NCBI GenBank assembly: GCA_016719565.1
Contig: JADJYU010000020.1
Span: forward strand, 1 to 64,000
Length of the DNA stretch: 64,000 nt
Direction: 5' to 3'
DNA from: Ignavibacteria bacterium
GTDB taxonomy: Bacteria; Bacteroidota; Ignavibacteria; Tepidaquicellales; Tepidaquicellaceae
A program made the translations under genes and the position numbers. A model generated the notes under the pieces. It did no database searches and was not told the DNA's origin. It worked only from the letters and a program-made list of their open reading frames with translations. Positions within the stretch are counted from its first letter, which is position 1; each line of letters begins with the position of its first letter. Positions 18,956 through 28,670 of this stretch are shown here, in pieces.

Positions 18956-19359
18956 TATTCTCCGCGGTATTCGACAAAATTCTTTTCTGTTTCATATATT
19001 CTTACAGAATACAATTTCACATTATCTTCACTGATCTTTTCTGACAGTATCTTCCAGAATACTAATGCCATATTTTCAGTAGTCGGGATAATGTCCCTGA
19101 ACATTCCAAGTTCATTAAGAAATTTGTGATCCACCTCATTTAATATTTCATTTGTTATTATCTCTTTAAGTTTTTTAAGATCCATAACATAGCTGCTGTC
19201 CGGATGAGGTGTTCCGGCAAGAGTTACTTCTAAGTAATAATTATGCCCGTGAAAGTTATTACACTTCCCAAAGAGTTCTATATTCTTTTCTTTAGAGAGA
19301 TGAATATTCTCTAAGATATGAGAAGCGGAAAAATGCTCGCGTCTGGTAATATATATCAT
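18955..19359 (-). CDS. queD: 6-pyruvoyl-tetrahydropterin synthase / QueD-like protein
   Basis: 134 residues, typical length. The zinc ligands are the His of HFSASH and the pair in NFHGHNY. A Cys (GKCNNFHGH) precedes them as in QueD-type enzymes. DHKFLNEL and PTTENMALVFW are family motifs, with a catalytic Glu near the C-terminus (RIYETEKN). The known role is conversion of dihydroneopterin triphosphate to 6-carboxytetrahydropterin for queuosine, or PTPS activity. No other queuosine gene is in the window. It is the first gene of a two-gene operon with the methyltransferase. Confidence 0.88.
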   Translation of the reverse strand: MIYITRREHFSASHILENIHLSKEKNIELFGKCNNFHGHNYYLEVTLAGTPHPDSSYVMDLKKLKEIITNEILNEVDHKFLNELGMFRDIIPTTENMALVFWKILSEKISEDNVKLYSVRIYETEKNFVEYRGE

Positions 19360-19677
19360 TGTGTGTTTTCCCGGCTTTGCGCTGATTTAAGTTAGAATTT
19401 ATTGAGGTAGTTTATTACGATAAAATTACCTTTATAAAATAATTAATGAAACTGATTTATTGAAGTATTCTATGTTAATTTAATCAGTATAAGAACTGAT
19501 CTTTGAATTAGCCGGCTGTACGGTAGAAAATAAATTAAAAAATATTGAAACCTTATTAATGTAATGAAGTCATAACAATATAATTACAGCATTTTTATAT
19601 ATTAAGTAGTTATGAAACTTATTATTTTGCCATACGTTATTTTTTAAAGCTTTTCATTCCCGAACATAATTTAACAA
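19360..19677. other. Divergent promoter region between queD and the TolC gene
   Basis: 318 AT-rich bases between divergent genes, so it must hold promoters in both directions. I see no ORF, no strong inverted repeat and no recognisable riboswitch. No promoter element could be assigned with confidence. Confidence 0.4.
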
Positions 19678-21027
19678 ATGAGAAAATTCACTTTCCCTGT
19701 TGTCTTATTAATATTTTTAATAATAAGCGGAAACGTATATTCGCAGGAAGTCCTTGATCTTAATGAAGCAGTCCGGATCGCTTTACGAAACAGCTCAACG
19801 GTTTCGAATCTGGAGGATAATCTGGAAATTCAAAAGTTATCTACAAGCACTGCCGTCGGACAGCTTTTCCCTGATCTGAATCTTACTGCCAACTGGAACA
19901 GAAACAATACTTTTTCTGATGGAACAGTCAGATTTGAAAACGGTGTGCCTATCATTATTCCAAAGCAGGATACCTGGATAAACAATTTCGGTGTCGGCTT
20001 CCGATCCAATGTTACTCTCTTTAACGGTTTTTCAAATTACACTCAGATAGAACTTCAGAGGGAGTATGAAAACTCCGTTCGGATCAATCTTGATAAAGAA
20101 AGATACGATATAGCATTCAGAGTAAACAGCGCATATTTTAATGTTCTTAAAAGAGAAAAAATTATTGTAATAAACGAAGAGAACCTGTCCGATTCCAGAG
20201 CTCAGCTGGAAAGCATAAGGGAATTTATGAATGTCGGAAGGAGAACGATTGCTGATGTTTACAGGCAAGACGTACAGGTAGCTCAGAACGAATTACTGCT
20301 CGAGAGATCAATTAATGATTTTGAAAAAAGCAAAATAGATCTGCAGCTGGCAATGAATACGGATTTTTCGATGACATATCAGGTTTCAGATCCTAATATA
20401 AGAGATGATATATCTGATATTGAATTACAGAATATTATGAACAGATACGCTAACGTCAGCACTGTAACAAACAGATCATTCGCAAACAGATATGATTATA
20501 AAGCTACTCTTCAGGAAATAAAGATCAGCAAAACACAATTTTCCATAGATAACAAAAGTCTTTACTTTCCTACAGTAAACGGTAACATATCTTACTTGCT
20601 CAATTCAGCAAACTTCAACGATATTCTTGATTCCAGATCATTCAGTTTCGGTTTGTCCATAAGTTACCCGATATTTCAGGGGAATAGTCTTAGAAACAGA
20701 TCACAGACTTCAGAAATTGCCATTAAACAAAAAGAAGAAAATCTGAGACTTTTAGAAAAGCGGATCCAGGGAGAAATAAGAAAAGCATACATTGATCTTG
20801 AAACGCAGTATAAGCAGATCGAAATTTTAAAGAGAAACATAGCTTCCGCTGAGCAGGATAAACTTCTTTCTGAGGAGAGCTACAGAGTCGGAACAGGAAT
20901 TCTGCTTGACGTACAGACTGCAAATGTAAAACTCAATACTCTTAGGATAGATATAATAAATTCATATTATGATTTTCTGCTGGCTGAAAAGAATTTACAG
21001 TATTATTTAGGTGAGTTAAGATATTAA
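19678..21027 (+). CDS. TolC family outer membrane efflux protein
   Basis: 449 residues. Signal peptide about 1-22 (FPVVLLIFLIISGNVYSQ), then two TolC repeats beginning LDLNEAVRIALRNSS and, in the second half, LQEIKISKTQFSIDNKSLYFP. The C-terminal helix shows YRVGTGILLDVQTANVKLN, the usual end motif. It forms the outer-membrane channel and periplasmic tunnel of a tripartite exporter. Next genes are adaptor, ATPase and two permeases on the same strand with short gaps (36, 12, 16 and 9 bases), so this is a complete MacAB-TolC-like operon. Confidence 0.93.
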   Translation: MRKFTFPVVLLIFLIISGNVYSQEVLDLNEAVRIALRNSSTVSNLEDNLEIQKLSTSTAVGQLFPDLNLTANWNRNNTFSDGTVRFENGVPIIIPKQDTWINNFGVGFRSNVTLFNGFSNYTQIELQREYENSVRINLDKERYDIAFRVNSAYFNVLKREKIIVINEENLSDSRAQLESIREFMNVGRRTIADVYRQDVQVAQNELLLERSINDFEKSKIDLQLAMNTDFSMTYQVSDPNIRDDISDIELQNIMNRYANVSTVTNRSFANRYDYKATLQEIKISKTQFSIDNKSLYFPTVNGNISYLLNSANFNDILDSRSFSFGLSISYPIFQGNSLRNRSQTSEIAIKQKEENLRLLEKRIQGEIRKAYIDLETQYKQIEILKRNIASAEQDKLLSEESYRVGTGILLDVQTANVKLNTLRIDIINSYYDFLLAEKNLQYYLGELRY

Positions 21028-21063
21028 AAAGCAAAATTAATTTAAATAAAATAAATTAAAGAT

Positions 21064-22407
21064 ATGTCAGAAACTACAACCCCGGTAATAAATCCGCCTC
21101 TTCCGGTCAGAAAGAAGAAAAAGAAATCGCGAAAGAAATTATTCTGGATCCTTTCTATAGTATTGTTAATTATTATAGTAACTGCAGTGATATTATCCGG
21201 TAAGAAGGAAGAAGTGATAACCGTACAGACGGAAAAAATTTCTAAAAGAAATATAACGCAGATAGTAACTGCAACCGGTAAAATACAGTCTGAGACAGAA
21301 GTAAATATCAGCGCAGAGGTCAGCGGTGAAATAATTTCTCTTCCGTTTAAGGAAGGCGAACAGGTCAAGAAGGGAGCTCTGATCGTAAAGATAAAACAGG
21401 ATGCATTTGCTCCGCAGCTTCAGCAGCAAAATGCAGCTATTAATGTGGCTGAAAGTAATCTGAAAGTTCAGGAAGTAACACTTAGAAGATACGAGCAGGA
21501 TCTTGCGAGAATAAAAGAACTAAGCGCAAAAGGACTCGCTACAGAAAGTGATCTGGACAATGCTCAGAATAATGTGGATCAGACTCTTGCTCAGATCAAT
21601 GCAAACGTTTCGCAGATCAATCAGCAGAGGACGGGATTATCCACGATCAAGTATGATATCTCTAAAACAACAATTTATTCTCCGATAGACGGCACCGTAA
21701 CACAGCTGAATAACGAGACAGGTGAGAAAGTGCTTGGTACAATTTCAAATCAGGGTTCCAATATAATGACAATTTCGGATCTTGCAAAAATGGAATGTCA
21801 GGTAGAAGTAGGGGAGACTGATGTTTCTCTTATAAACATAGGTGACACTGCGCGAATAGAAATTGACGCATTTCCAAACAGGATATTCACGGGTTATGTT
21901 TATGAAATTGCAAACACAGCGCAGTCTACAGGAATGGGGACGCAGGATGAAGTTGTAAATTTTATTGTAAAGGTAAGAATAGTAAATAATGATGTGGAAC
22001 TGAGACCGGGAATGAGCTGTACTGTGGACATTGAAGTCGAAAAGAAAAATGATGTACTGTCCGTTCCGATACAGTCTGTTACAGTAAGGGAAGAAATGAA
22101 AGAGACCGGGATCGGCGAAGAATCAGAAATGGAAAATCTTTCAAGAGAATCCGAGAATAAACTGAACAAAAAAATCAAACCGGATGAGATAATATTTTTT
22201 GTAGATGCCGGAACAGCAAAAACTGAAAAAGTGAAAACAGGAATAAGTGATGATTCATATATTGAAATACTGGAAGGCGTTACCGAAGGACAGGAAGTGA
22301 TAAAGGGCAGTTTTAAAGCTATCAGCAAAGAGCTTGAGGACGGTAAGAAAGTCCTTGTGGATAACGAGATAAAGAAGAAGAATTTCGGAGATTCCGAAGA
22401 GGATTAA
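21064..22407 (+). CDS. macA: Periplasmic adaptor (HlyD/MacA-type membrane fusion protein)
   Basis: 447 residues: a basic cytoplasmic N-terminus (KKKKKSRKK), one membrane helix (about 24-42), a lipoyl/barrel-sandwich half (ATGKIQSETEVNISAEVSGEI), a helical hairpin (about 115-195) with NAAINVAESNLKVQE, the second lipoyl half (IYSPIDGTVTQLN), beta-barrel and membrane-proximal domains (LRPGMSCTVDIEV). It bridges TolC to the MacB-type permeases. An inserted charged stretch (about 345-375, MKETGIGEESEMENLSRESE) is longer than in typical MacA. The gene symbol is by family resemblance. Confidence 0.9.
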   Translation: MSETTTPVINPPLPVRKKKKKSRKKLFWILSIVLLIIIVTAVILSGKKEEVITVQTEKISKRNITQIVTATGKIQSETEVNISAEVSGEIISLPFKEGEQVKKGALIVKIKQDAFAPQLQQQNAAINVAESNLKVQEVTLRRYEQDLARIKELSAKGLATESDLDNAQNNVDQTLAQINANVSQINQQRTGLSTIKYDISKTTIYSPIDGTVTQLNNETGEKVLGTISNQGSNIMTISDLAKMECQVEVGETDVSLINIGDTARIEIDAFPNRIFTGYVYEIANTAQSTGMGTQDEVVNFIVKVRIVNNDVELRPGMSCTVDIEVEKKNDVLSVPIQSVTVREEMKETGIGEESEMENLSRESENKLNKKIKPDEIIFFVDAGTAKTEKVKTGISDDSYIEILEGVTEGQEVIKGSFKAISKELEDGKKVLVDNEIKKKNFGDSEED

Positions 22408-22419
22408 AAAAATATCAGA

Positions 22420-23148
22420 ATGGAAAATAATTTAATTGATCTGAAGGGAATTGAGAAAGTTTATATCATGGGTACGGAGGTTCTGTATGCTCTGAAAGGC
22501 GTGGATCTAAAAATAAACAAGAATGAATACATTGCGATAATGGGACCTTCCGGTTCGGGTAAATCAACTCTGATGAATATAATAGGATGTCTTGACACTC
22601 CTACCAGCGGTGAGTATTTCCTGAACGGAAAGAATGTAAGCGAGATGGATGATGATGAGCTTGCAGAGATCAGGAATCTTGAGATCGGTTTTGTATTTCA
22701 GACATTCAATCTTCTTGCCAGAAGCAACGCGCTGCACAATGTTGAACTTCCGCTTATTTACAAAGGTCTTCCGAAAGCCGAAAGAATTGAAAAAGCGGAA
22801 GAAGCTTTATACAATGTCGGGCTTGAAGACAGAATGACACATAAGCCGAATGAACTTTCCGGAGGACAGAGACAGAGAGTAGCAATTGCCAGAGCTCTTG
22901 TAAATGATCCGTCGATAATTCTTGCAGACGAACCGACCGGAAACCTTGATACAAAAACCGGTCAGGAGATAATGCAGCTTCTCGAAGAGCTAAATCAAAA
23001 AGGGAATACAATAATTATAGTTACACACGAAGAAGAGATAGCAATGCACGCTCACAGAGTAGTAAAAATACGTGATGGAAAAATCGAGAGTGATGTAAAA
23101 AGTGAAAAAGGCAGGGCAATGTCAGAAAGAAAAGAAATTCTAATCTGA
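22420..23148 (+). CDS. ABC transporter ATP-binding protein (MacB/LolD type)
   Basis: 242 residues with all nucleotide-binding motifs: Walker A GPSGSGKST, Q-loop VFQTFNLL, signature LSGGQRQRVAIARAL, Walker B IILADEPTGNLD and H-loop IVTHE. It is the separate ATPase of a MacB-type mechanotransmission exporter; in classical MacB it is fused to the permease, here it is a free subunit followed by two permease genes. Substrate is unknown. Confidence 0.95.
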   Translation: MENNLIDLKGIEKVYIMGTEVLYALKGVDLKINKNEYIAIMGPSGSGKSTLMNIIGCLDTPTSGEYFLNGKNVSEMDDDELAEIRNLEIGFVFQTFNLLARSNALHNVELPLIYKGLPKAERIEKAEEALYNVGLEDRMTHKPNELSGGQRQRVAIARALVNDPSIILADEPTGNLDTKTGQEIMQLLEELNQKGNTIIIVTHEEEIAMHAHRVVKIRDGKIESDVKSEKGRAMSERKEILI

Positions 23149-23164
23149 GCCGGAAAATTACTAT

Positions 23165-24391
23165 ATGAATATATTTAATGAAATAAAAGAAAACTTTATA
23201 ATCTCTTACAAAGCCATTACGGCAAACAAGCTGAGATCATTTCTTGCAACGCTTGGGATCGTGATCGGAATTACTTCCGTAACTTTAATGCAGACAGTAA
23301 TAGAAGGCATTAACAGGGCTTTTGAGAAAAGCATTTCCGCTGTAGGAGCGGATGTGCTTTATGTACAGAAGTTTGAATGGTTCGGAAAGGAAGACTGGTC
23401 GTTTTACAGAAACAGAAAGGACATTACAATGAATCAGTATGACTATCTTGAGAGAAATATTCAGACAGCCGCTTCGGTCTGTCCTTCAGCCGGAACAAAC
23501 AAAACTTTAAAATACCGGGATTTTGTACTGGAAAATGTATTCGTACTGGGCACTACTGCTGCTTATCAGGAAACTTTCGCCGCAAATATGGAGGAAGGCA
23601 GATTCTTTACACAGAAAGAATCGGACGGCGGTTATCCTGTATGTATAATTGGAATGGATATCAGGAAAGCTTTTTTTGAAAATGCAGATCCAATCGGTAA
23701 GACAATAAAAATCGGAACATATTCTTTCAGAATAATCGGAGTTGTAGAAAAGCAGGGAAGTCTGCTTGGGCTGGTCAGTCTTGATAACAGAGTAATAGTC
23801 CCGATAGACAGATTCTTCAATTTGTTTGGAAATAAAAGAAGCCTGTCAATAAACATAAAAGCCGCAGACATAAATGACCTTGGTGAAACTAAGGAAGAAG
23901 TAATTTCTATAATGCGTAAAGCGAGAAAAGTGGAATTCGGAGAGAGGGATGACTTTGGCGTAAATCAACAGGAAGCATTTAAGTCCACATATGAAAGTCT
24001 TACTTCACTTATAAAGATCATTGGCTCTTTAATTACTTCGCTTTCGCTGATCGTCGGTTCCGTGGGTATTGCTAACATAATGTTTGTATCAGTAAAAGAG
24101 AGGACTAAAGAGATTGGAATAAGAAAAGCGATCGGCGCAAAGAAAAGGACGATACTTCTGCAGTTTTTAATTGAGTCTGTTTCGATATGTCTGCTCGGCG
24201 GATTGATAGGATTAATGATCTCAGTGCCAATCAGTCTTATTATAAATGCATTTGTACTTCCAACTGCTATGCCGCTTTGGGTGATTATACTGGGACTTAT
24301 AGTCTCCGTAATATTCGGAGTGCTTGCCGGATTTTTTCCGGCATACAACGCTGCAAAAATGAATGCAGTGGATTCATTAAGATATGAATAA
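23165..24391 (+). CDS. MacB-type ABC permease, first subunit
   Basis: 408 residues with the MacB topology: an N-terminal helix (LRSFLATLGIVIGITSVTLMQ), a large periplasmic domain (about 55-270), and three C-terminal helices with the FtsX core. The cytoplasmic motif SVKERTKEIGIRKAIGAKKR between helices 2 and 3 is diagnostic. It pairs with the next gene, a 410-residue paralogue, which suggests a heterodimeric permease rather than the MacB homodimer. Confidence 0.93.
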   Translation: MNIFNEIKENFIISYKAITANKLRSFLATLGIVIGITSVTLMQTVIEGINRAFEKSISAVGADVLYVQKFEWFGKEDWSFYRNRKDITMNQYDYLERNIQTAASVCPSAGTNKTLKYRDFVLENVFVLGTTAAYQETFAANMEEGRFFTQKESDGGYPVCIIGMDIRKAFFENADPIGKTIKIGTYSFRIIGVVEKQGSLLGLVSLDNRVIVPIDRFFNLFGNKRSLSINIKAADINDLGETKEEVISIMRKARKVEFGERDDFGVNQQEAFKSTYESLTSLIKIIGSLITSLSLIVGSVGIANIMFVSVKERTKEIGIRKAIGAKKRTILLQFLIESVSICLLGGLIGLMISVPISLIINAFVLPTAMPLWVIILGLIVSVIFGVLAGFFPAYNAAKMNAVDSLRYE

Positions 24392-24400
24392 AAAAAATAT

Positions 24401-25633
24401 ATGCCGGTTACAGAATTAATCAGTATCGCATTCAACACTTTAAGAAATAATAAAATCAGGGCAATGCTGACATTATCCGGTATTGTGATTGGAGTTTTCT
24501 CTATAATTGCCATTATGACTTTGCTGAATGCTCTGCAGGCAGGAATAGAAGGCGGATTGAATTCACTCGGCAGTAATACATTTCAGGTACAGAAATTTCC
24601 GGCCATGCAGTTTGGCGACGCGCATTCGAGAAACAAATTCAGAAACAGAGAAGATATTACATATGATCAGGGAAAGAGGTTAAAAGAAAAAGCCACTTTA
24701 TACAAATATATGTCCATAGAGGACTATGTTTATCAGAAAGCATTTAAGACCAATAAAGCTAAAACCAATCCGAATTTTTATGTAGGCGGTGTTGAACCAG
24801 AGTATTTGGAATGCAATAATAAAACTATTCAATTCGGCAGATTCATTACACAAAATGACTTAATAAGAAATTCCAAAGTTGCAGTGATCGGTATGGATGT
24901 TGTGGAAAAACTTTTTCCAAATGTAGACCCTATCGGAGAAGATATTATAATTGATAACAGTCAGTATAAAGTGATCGGCGTATTTCAGAAAGAAGGGGAA
25001 GGATTCGGACAAAGTAATGATAATTTTGCGCTGCTGCCCATAACTACTATGCAGCAGGTGTACGGTAAAAATAACAGATCCATGAACATAGCGATTCAGG
25101 CTCCCGGAAAAGAGGAGTTCAATGAATCAGTTGAGAATGTTGTAACAGTTTTACGATCGATACGCGGTGATAAGCCGGGAGAGGCGGATAGTTTTGAAAT
25201 TTTTTCGAATGAATCACTTATAGGTCAGGTAAATAATTTTACGAAATACTTCAAATATGGCGCCGGATTTATTTCTTTTATAGCGCTTCTGGCTGCAGGG
25301 ATCGGAATTATGAATATTATGCTTGTATCTGTAACTGAAAGAACTAAAGAGATCGGTATCAGGAAAGCTATCGGAGCAAAAAGCCAAAGTGTCCTGATAC
25401 AGTTTCTAATAGAAGCGGTGATCTTATGCGAACTCGGCGGTATAATAGGAATTGTACTTGGTATAGTAACGGGTAATTTACTCGGCATGTATCTTAACAG
25501 TCCTGTTGTGATTCCTTATGATTGGGTAGTGATCGGTCTTGTAGTCTGCTCTGCGGTAGGTATTGTCTTCGGAGTATATCCGGCTTATAAAGCTGCTAAA
25601 CTTAATCCTATTGACGCTCTCAGATATGAATAG
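24401..25633 (+). CDS. MacB-type ABC permease, second subunit
   Basis: 410 residues with the same layout as its upstream neighbour: N-terminal helix (IRAMLTLSGIVIGVFSIIAIM), periplasmic MacB_PCD region (GSNTFQVQKFPAMQFG... VAVIGMDVVEKLFP), and an FtsX domain with VTERTKEIGIRKAIGAKSQS. The two permeases end alike (KLNPIDALRYE and KMNAVDSLRYE), which points to tandem duplication. It is the last gene of the efflux operon; the next gene is convergent only 13 bases away with no obvious terminator. Confidence 0.93.
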   Translation: MPVTELISIAFNTLRNNKIRAMLTLSGIVIGVFSIIAIMTLLNALQAGIEGGLNSLGSNTFQVQKFPAMQFGDAHSRNKFRNREDITYDQGKRLKEKATLYKYMSIEDYVYQKAFKTNKAKTNPNFYVGGVEPEYLECNNKTIQFGRFITQNDLIRNSKVAVIGMDVVEKLFPNVDPIGEDIIIDNSQYKVIGVFQKEGEGFGQSNDNFALLPITTMQQVYGKNNRSMNIAIQAPGKEEFNESVENVVTVLRSIRGDKPGEADSFEIFSNESLIGQVNNFTKYFKYGAGFISFIALLAAGIGIMNIMLVSVTERTKEIGIRKAIGAKSQSVLIQFLIEAVILCELGGIIGIVLGIVTGNLLGMYLNSPVVIPYDWVVIGLVVCSAVGIVFGVYPAYKAAKLNPIDALRYE

Positions 25634-25646
25634 ATGAAAATATTAT

Positions 25647-26636
25647 TTAACCTGTAAGATAATCTATAAATTTCAGCATTACGGGATCGGAAGTTTTTGT
25701 TCTCAAACTTCTTATATTCGATATAGCTTTTGGAATTTTTTTTAATACAGATTCATCCTTTTTTTTCTCATAAGTATATCCATAACTTCCCAGTACCTGA
25801 ATTAATCTCATCATTACAAAATAATAAAATTCAAATATGAATTTTCCTTTATCAGCGCCTGTTCTGTTATTTACTGCATCAATATAGTAATTCAGTAAAA
25901 AACTCCTCTCATCTTCAGAAAGATCAATGCTTCCGGAATATAAAAAAGAAGCCGCATCATAATGAAGCGGTCCTCTTCTGCCGGACTGATAATCAATATA
26001 ATACAGCTCACCGTTATTTATCATTATGTTCCTTGTCTGAAAATCCCTGTAGAGAAAAAAATTATTGTCAGTGTTTGAATTTATACTGCATAGTATTTTA
26101 TTTACATCATTAAAAAGTGTTTCATCAGTTTCTGATTTTTTTATTTTAGTAATGTAAAATTCCTGGAATTTTTGGAAGTCAGAATATATAAGTTCATTCG
26201 AAAAACTTTCTGTCTGATAACAATAATTCAGATCAACTACGTTAATTCCGTGTAACTGAAAATTCAGCAGGTCAGACAATGCTTTCATATAATAACTCAT
26301 ACATTCATCACGTGCGGCAGTCTTCGAGAAATTGAAAAGAGTTGTATCGCCCAGATCTTCTTCAATGTATATTTTACCATCTTCAGAAACTGAATAAACT
26401 TCAGGAACTTTCAGACCGGCTTTTATAAAAGCTTCTGAAAAATTTATAAAAGCCAGATTTTCTTTTATGTGTTTATTCTTTACTCCGATGACCGATCTGT
26501 TATCAGTAAAAATTCTGAACAATTTTCTGTCAGAAGCATCAGCATTCAGTTTGTCTATCCGGGTAATATGTTCACCAAACACACTGAATACCATTGACTG
26601 AAATTCATTTAAAACAAATTCACTGTGGTAAGTCAT
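25647..26636 (-). CDS. APH-type phosphotransferase (AmgK-like sugar kinase family)
   Basis: 329 residues with an aminoglycoside phosphotransferase/protein-kinase-like fold: YIEEDLGDTTLFNF in the N-lobe, catalytic loop FLYRDFQTRNIMI (D and N present, the usual His replaced by Tyr) and metal-binding YIDYQSGRRGPLHYDAASFLY. This resembles the anomeric amino-sugar kinase (AmgK) group used in cell-wall recycling. The nucleotidyltransferase usually next to amgK is not here, so the substrate is uncertain. Start ATG overlaps the upstream epimerase stop (ATGA), showing translational coupling. Confidence 0.8.
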   Translation of the reverse strand: MTYHSEFVLNEFQSMVFSVFGEHITRIDKLNADASDRKLFRIFTDNRSVIGVKNKHIKENLAFINFSEAFIKAGLKVPEVYSVSEDGKIYIEEDLGDTTLFNFSKTAARDECMSYYMKALSDLLNFQLHGINVVDLNYCYQTESFSNELIYSDFQKFQEFYITKIKKSETDETLFNDVNKILCSINSNTDNNFFLYRDFQTRNIMINNGELYYIDYQSGRRGPLHYDAASFLYSGSIDLSEDERSFLLNYYIDAVNNRTGADKGKFIFEFYYFVMMRLIQVLGSYGYTYEKKKDESVLKKIPKAISNIRSLRTKTSDPVMLKFIDYLTG

Positions 26637-27565
26637 GCCTTTGAAAGTATATTTTGCAATGCATCTTTAAGATACGGAAATTCAAATGAAAAGCCGTTTT
26701 CCAAAGCTTTACTTGGAAATGCTTTCTGTCCGTGGAGTAAATTATCGGCAAATTCTCCCACGATTGTTTTTAATACAAATGACGGTACGGGTAAGTATGA
26801 AGGTTTTCCGAGGACTTCTCCAAGTACTATTGAGAATTTTTTGTTTGTTACAGGTTCAGGTGTAGATACATTCAATGCTCCGGTAATATTTTTATTGAAT
26901 ACAGCAAAACAAATAAGTGATGTAATATCCTTTATGTGAATCCAGGAGATCCATTGTTTTCCGGATCCCTGATATCCGCCGGCAAAATATTTAAACGGAG
27001 TCATAAGTTTATTCAATGCGCCTTCATTCTTATCCAGAACAATTCCGGTCCTTAGGGTTACAACTCTGACATCATACTGAACGGATTTCAAAGCTTCTGA
27101 TTCCCAGTCAACGCAAAGTCTTGCAAGAAAATCTTTACCGGTACTTGAATCTTCTGTCAGAATTTCTTCTCCGCGGAATCCATATATACCTACTCCCGAA
27201 GCGTTTATAAGACTTTCCGGTTTGTTTTTGGAAAACCTGATCGATTCCGATATTAACTGTGTCATATTGATCCTGCTGCTGTATATCTTTTCTTTAAATT
27301 TTTTATTCCATCTTTTCCCTGATATATTTTCTCCGGCAAGATTTATAATACAGTCTGTTTCATTAATAAGTCCTGAAAGCGAAAACGGATCTTCAAATTT
27401 CTTCCAGTCATATATCTGAATAGTATAATGTTTTTTGAAAATTTCTTTTGCTTTGTCTTTATTGTATGTGAGAATTTTTAAAAATGAACCTTTTGAGCAA
27501 AGTTCATTCACAACGTTTTTTCCTATCAGTCCTGTAGCTCCCGTAACTAAAATTCTTTTCTCCAT
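26633..27565 (-). CDS. TIGR01777-family NAD(P)-dependent epimerase-like protein
   Basis: 310 residues: N-terminal Rossmann motif RILVTGATGLIGKNV, then the family marker CIINLAGENISGKRWNKKFKEKI and a C-terminal DUF1731-like tail (SYLPVPSFVLKTIVGEFADNLLHGQKAFPSKALENGFSF, here cited by its FPSKALE core). Family members (YfcH type) are extended short-chain dehydrogenases of unknown substrate. It is the first gene of a two-gene operon with the kinase. The 256 bases upstream contain no gene. Confidence 0.92.
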   Translation of the reverse strand: MEKRILVTGATGLIGKNVVNELCSKGSFLKILTYNKDKAKEIFKKHYTIQIYDWKKFEDPFSLSGLINETDCIINLAGENISGKRWNKKFKEKIYSSRINMTQLISESIRFSKNKPESLINASGVGIYGFRGEEILTEDSSTGKDFLARLCVDWESEALKSVQYDVRVVTLRTGIVLDKNEGALNKLMTPFKYFAGGYQGSGKQWISWIHIKDITSLICFAVFNKNITGALNVSTPEPVTNKKFSIVLGEVLGKPSYLPVPSFVLKTIVGEFADNLLHGQKAFPSKALENGFSFEFPYLKDALQNILSKA

Positions 27566-27821
27566 ATGGGTTTGTATAAATTAAATTAAAGCATTTAAAA
27601 TAATATTATAGTGTCAGTAATACTCAATTTATAAAAATGTCCTCCGTAATATTTAAAAATTAAAATATTGAGATATTAATAGGTAACAGGTATTGTCCGG
27701 GATTCAATAAATTTGAATAAATCAAAAAACAATTTTATAAATAGTTATTTTCCGGAATAAAAAATTAAAATCGTGAATTACATTTGAACTCTAAGCCGGG
27801 TTTCTTAGAATATACCTTATC

Positions 27822-28565
27822 TCAATAAAAAACTTTCTCAAGAAAAAGTCCTGACGGCGGAGCTGTAAATATTGCAGGGTCTTTGGAATAGGACTTAAGA
27901 TATTTCTGAATTTCTTTAGCTCCGATGTTCCCCCTTCCCGCTTCGACAAGTGTGCCGACAATCCGCCTAACCATTTTCCACAAAAAATGAGACGCCTTTA
28001 TACGAATATAAATTTTATCTTCAGTATCCGTTAATTCAATAAATTCAAGATCAACCAGTGTGGATTTATTATTCGGATCGGGTTCGGAAAATGACCTGAA
28101 ATCCCTGAAACCTTTTAAAAGTTCTGCCAGTGTTTTCATGGCAGTTACATCAAGTGTGTCTTTGATCCACCAGACATATTTTTTTTCAAAAGCATTTCTT
28201 CTTTTTGATATAACGTAAAGATATTGCCTAGCTACTGCTGAGTGGCGGGCATGAAAATTATTAGATACTCTTTCTACATTCAGTATATTAATATCTGATG
28301 GAAGAATATCATTCATTTTCATTTTTTGAATATGCGGAGCAAGCATTGTCTCACATTCAAGATGCGCCGTCTGAGCTAATGCATGGACTCCTTTATCTGT
28401 CCTGCCTGAACCATAAAAATCTCCGTAACCGCTTTTCCCCTTTGTTTCATCAAGCATTGTCCTGATGCATTTTACCATTGTACCCTGAACTGTCTTCGAG
28501 TTTTTTTGGATCTGCCATCCGGAATATTTAGTTCCGTCAAATTCCAGCGTATATTTAAATCTCAT
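27822..28565 (-). CDS. truA: tRNA pseudouridine synthase A (TruA)
   Basis: 247 residues, normal length. Motifs: KYTLEFDGTKYSGWQ at the N-terminus, GSGRTDKGVHALAQ with catalytic D57, FHARHSAVARQYLY, and FLWKMVRRIVGTL near the end. TruA modifies U38-40 of the tRNA anticodon arm. It stands alone on the minus strand with gaps on both sides. Confidence 0.96.
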   Translation of the reverse strand: MRFKYTLEFDGTKYSGWQIQKNSKTVQGTMVKCIRTMLDETKGKSGYGDFYGSGRTDKGVHALAQTAHLECETMLAPHIQKMKMNDILPSDINILNVERVSNNFHARHSAVARQYLYVISKRRNAFEKKYVWWIKDTLDVTAMKTLAELLKGFRDFRSFSEPDPNNKSTLVDLEFIELTDTEDKIYIRIKASHFLWKMVRRIVGTLVEAGRGNIGAKEIQKYLKSYSKDPAIFTAPPSGLFLEKVFY

Positions 28566-28670
28566 ATTTATCGGATTATTTTAAAGGGTAATGTTTACTG
28601 ATAAAAATACAGCAGACACTTTACGTGATATTAAATTAGTATTTAAAAGGTAAGAAAAAATGATTTATAA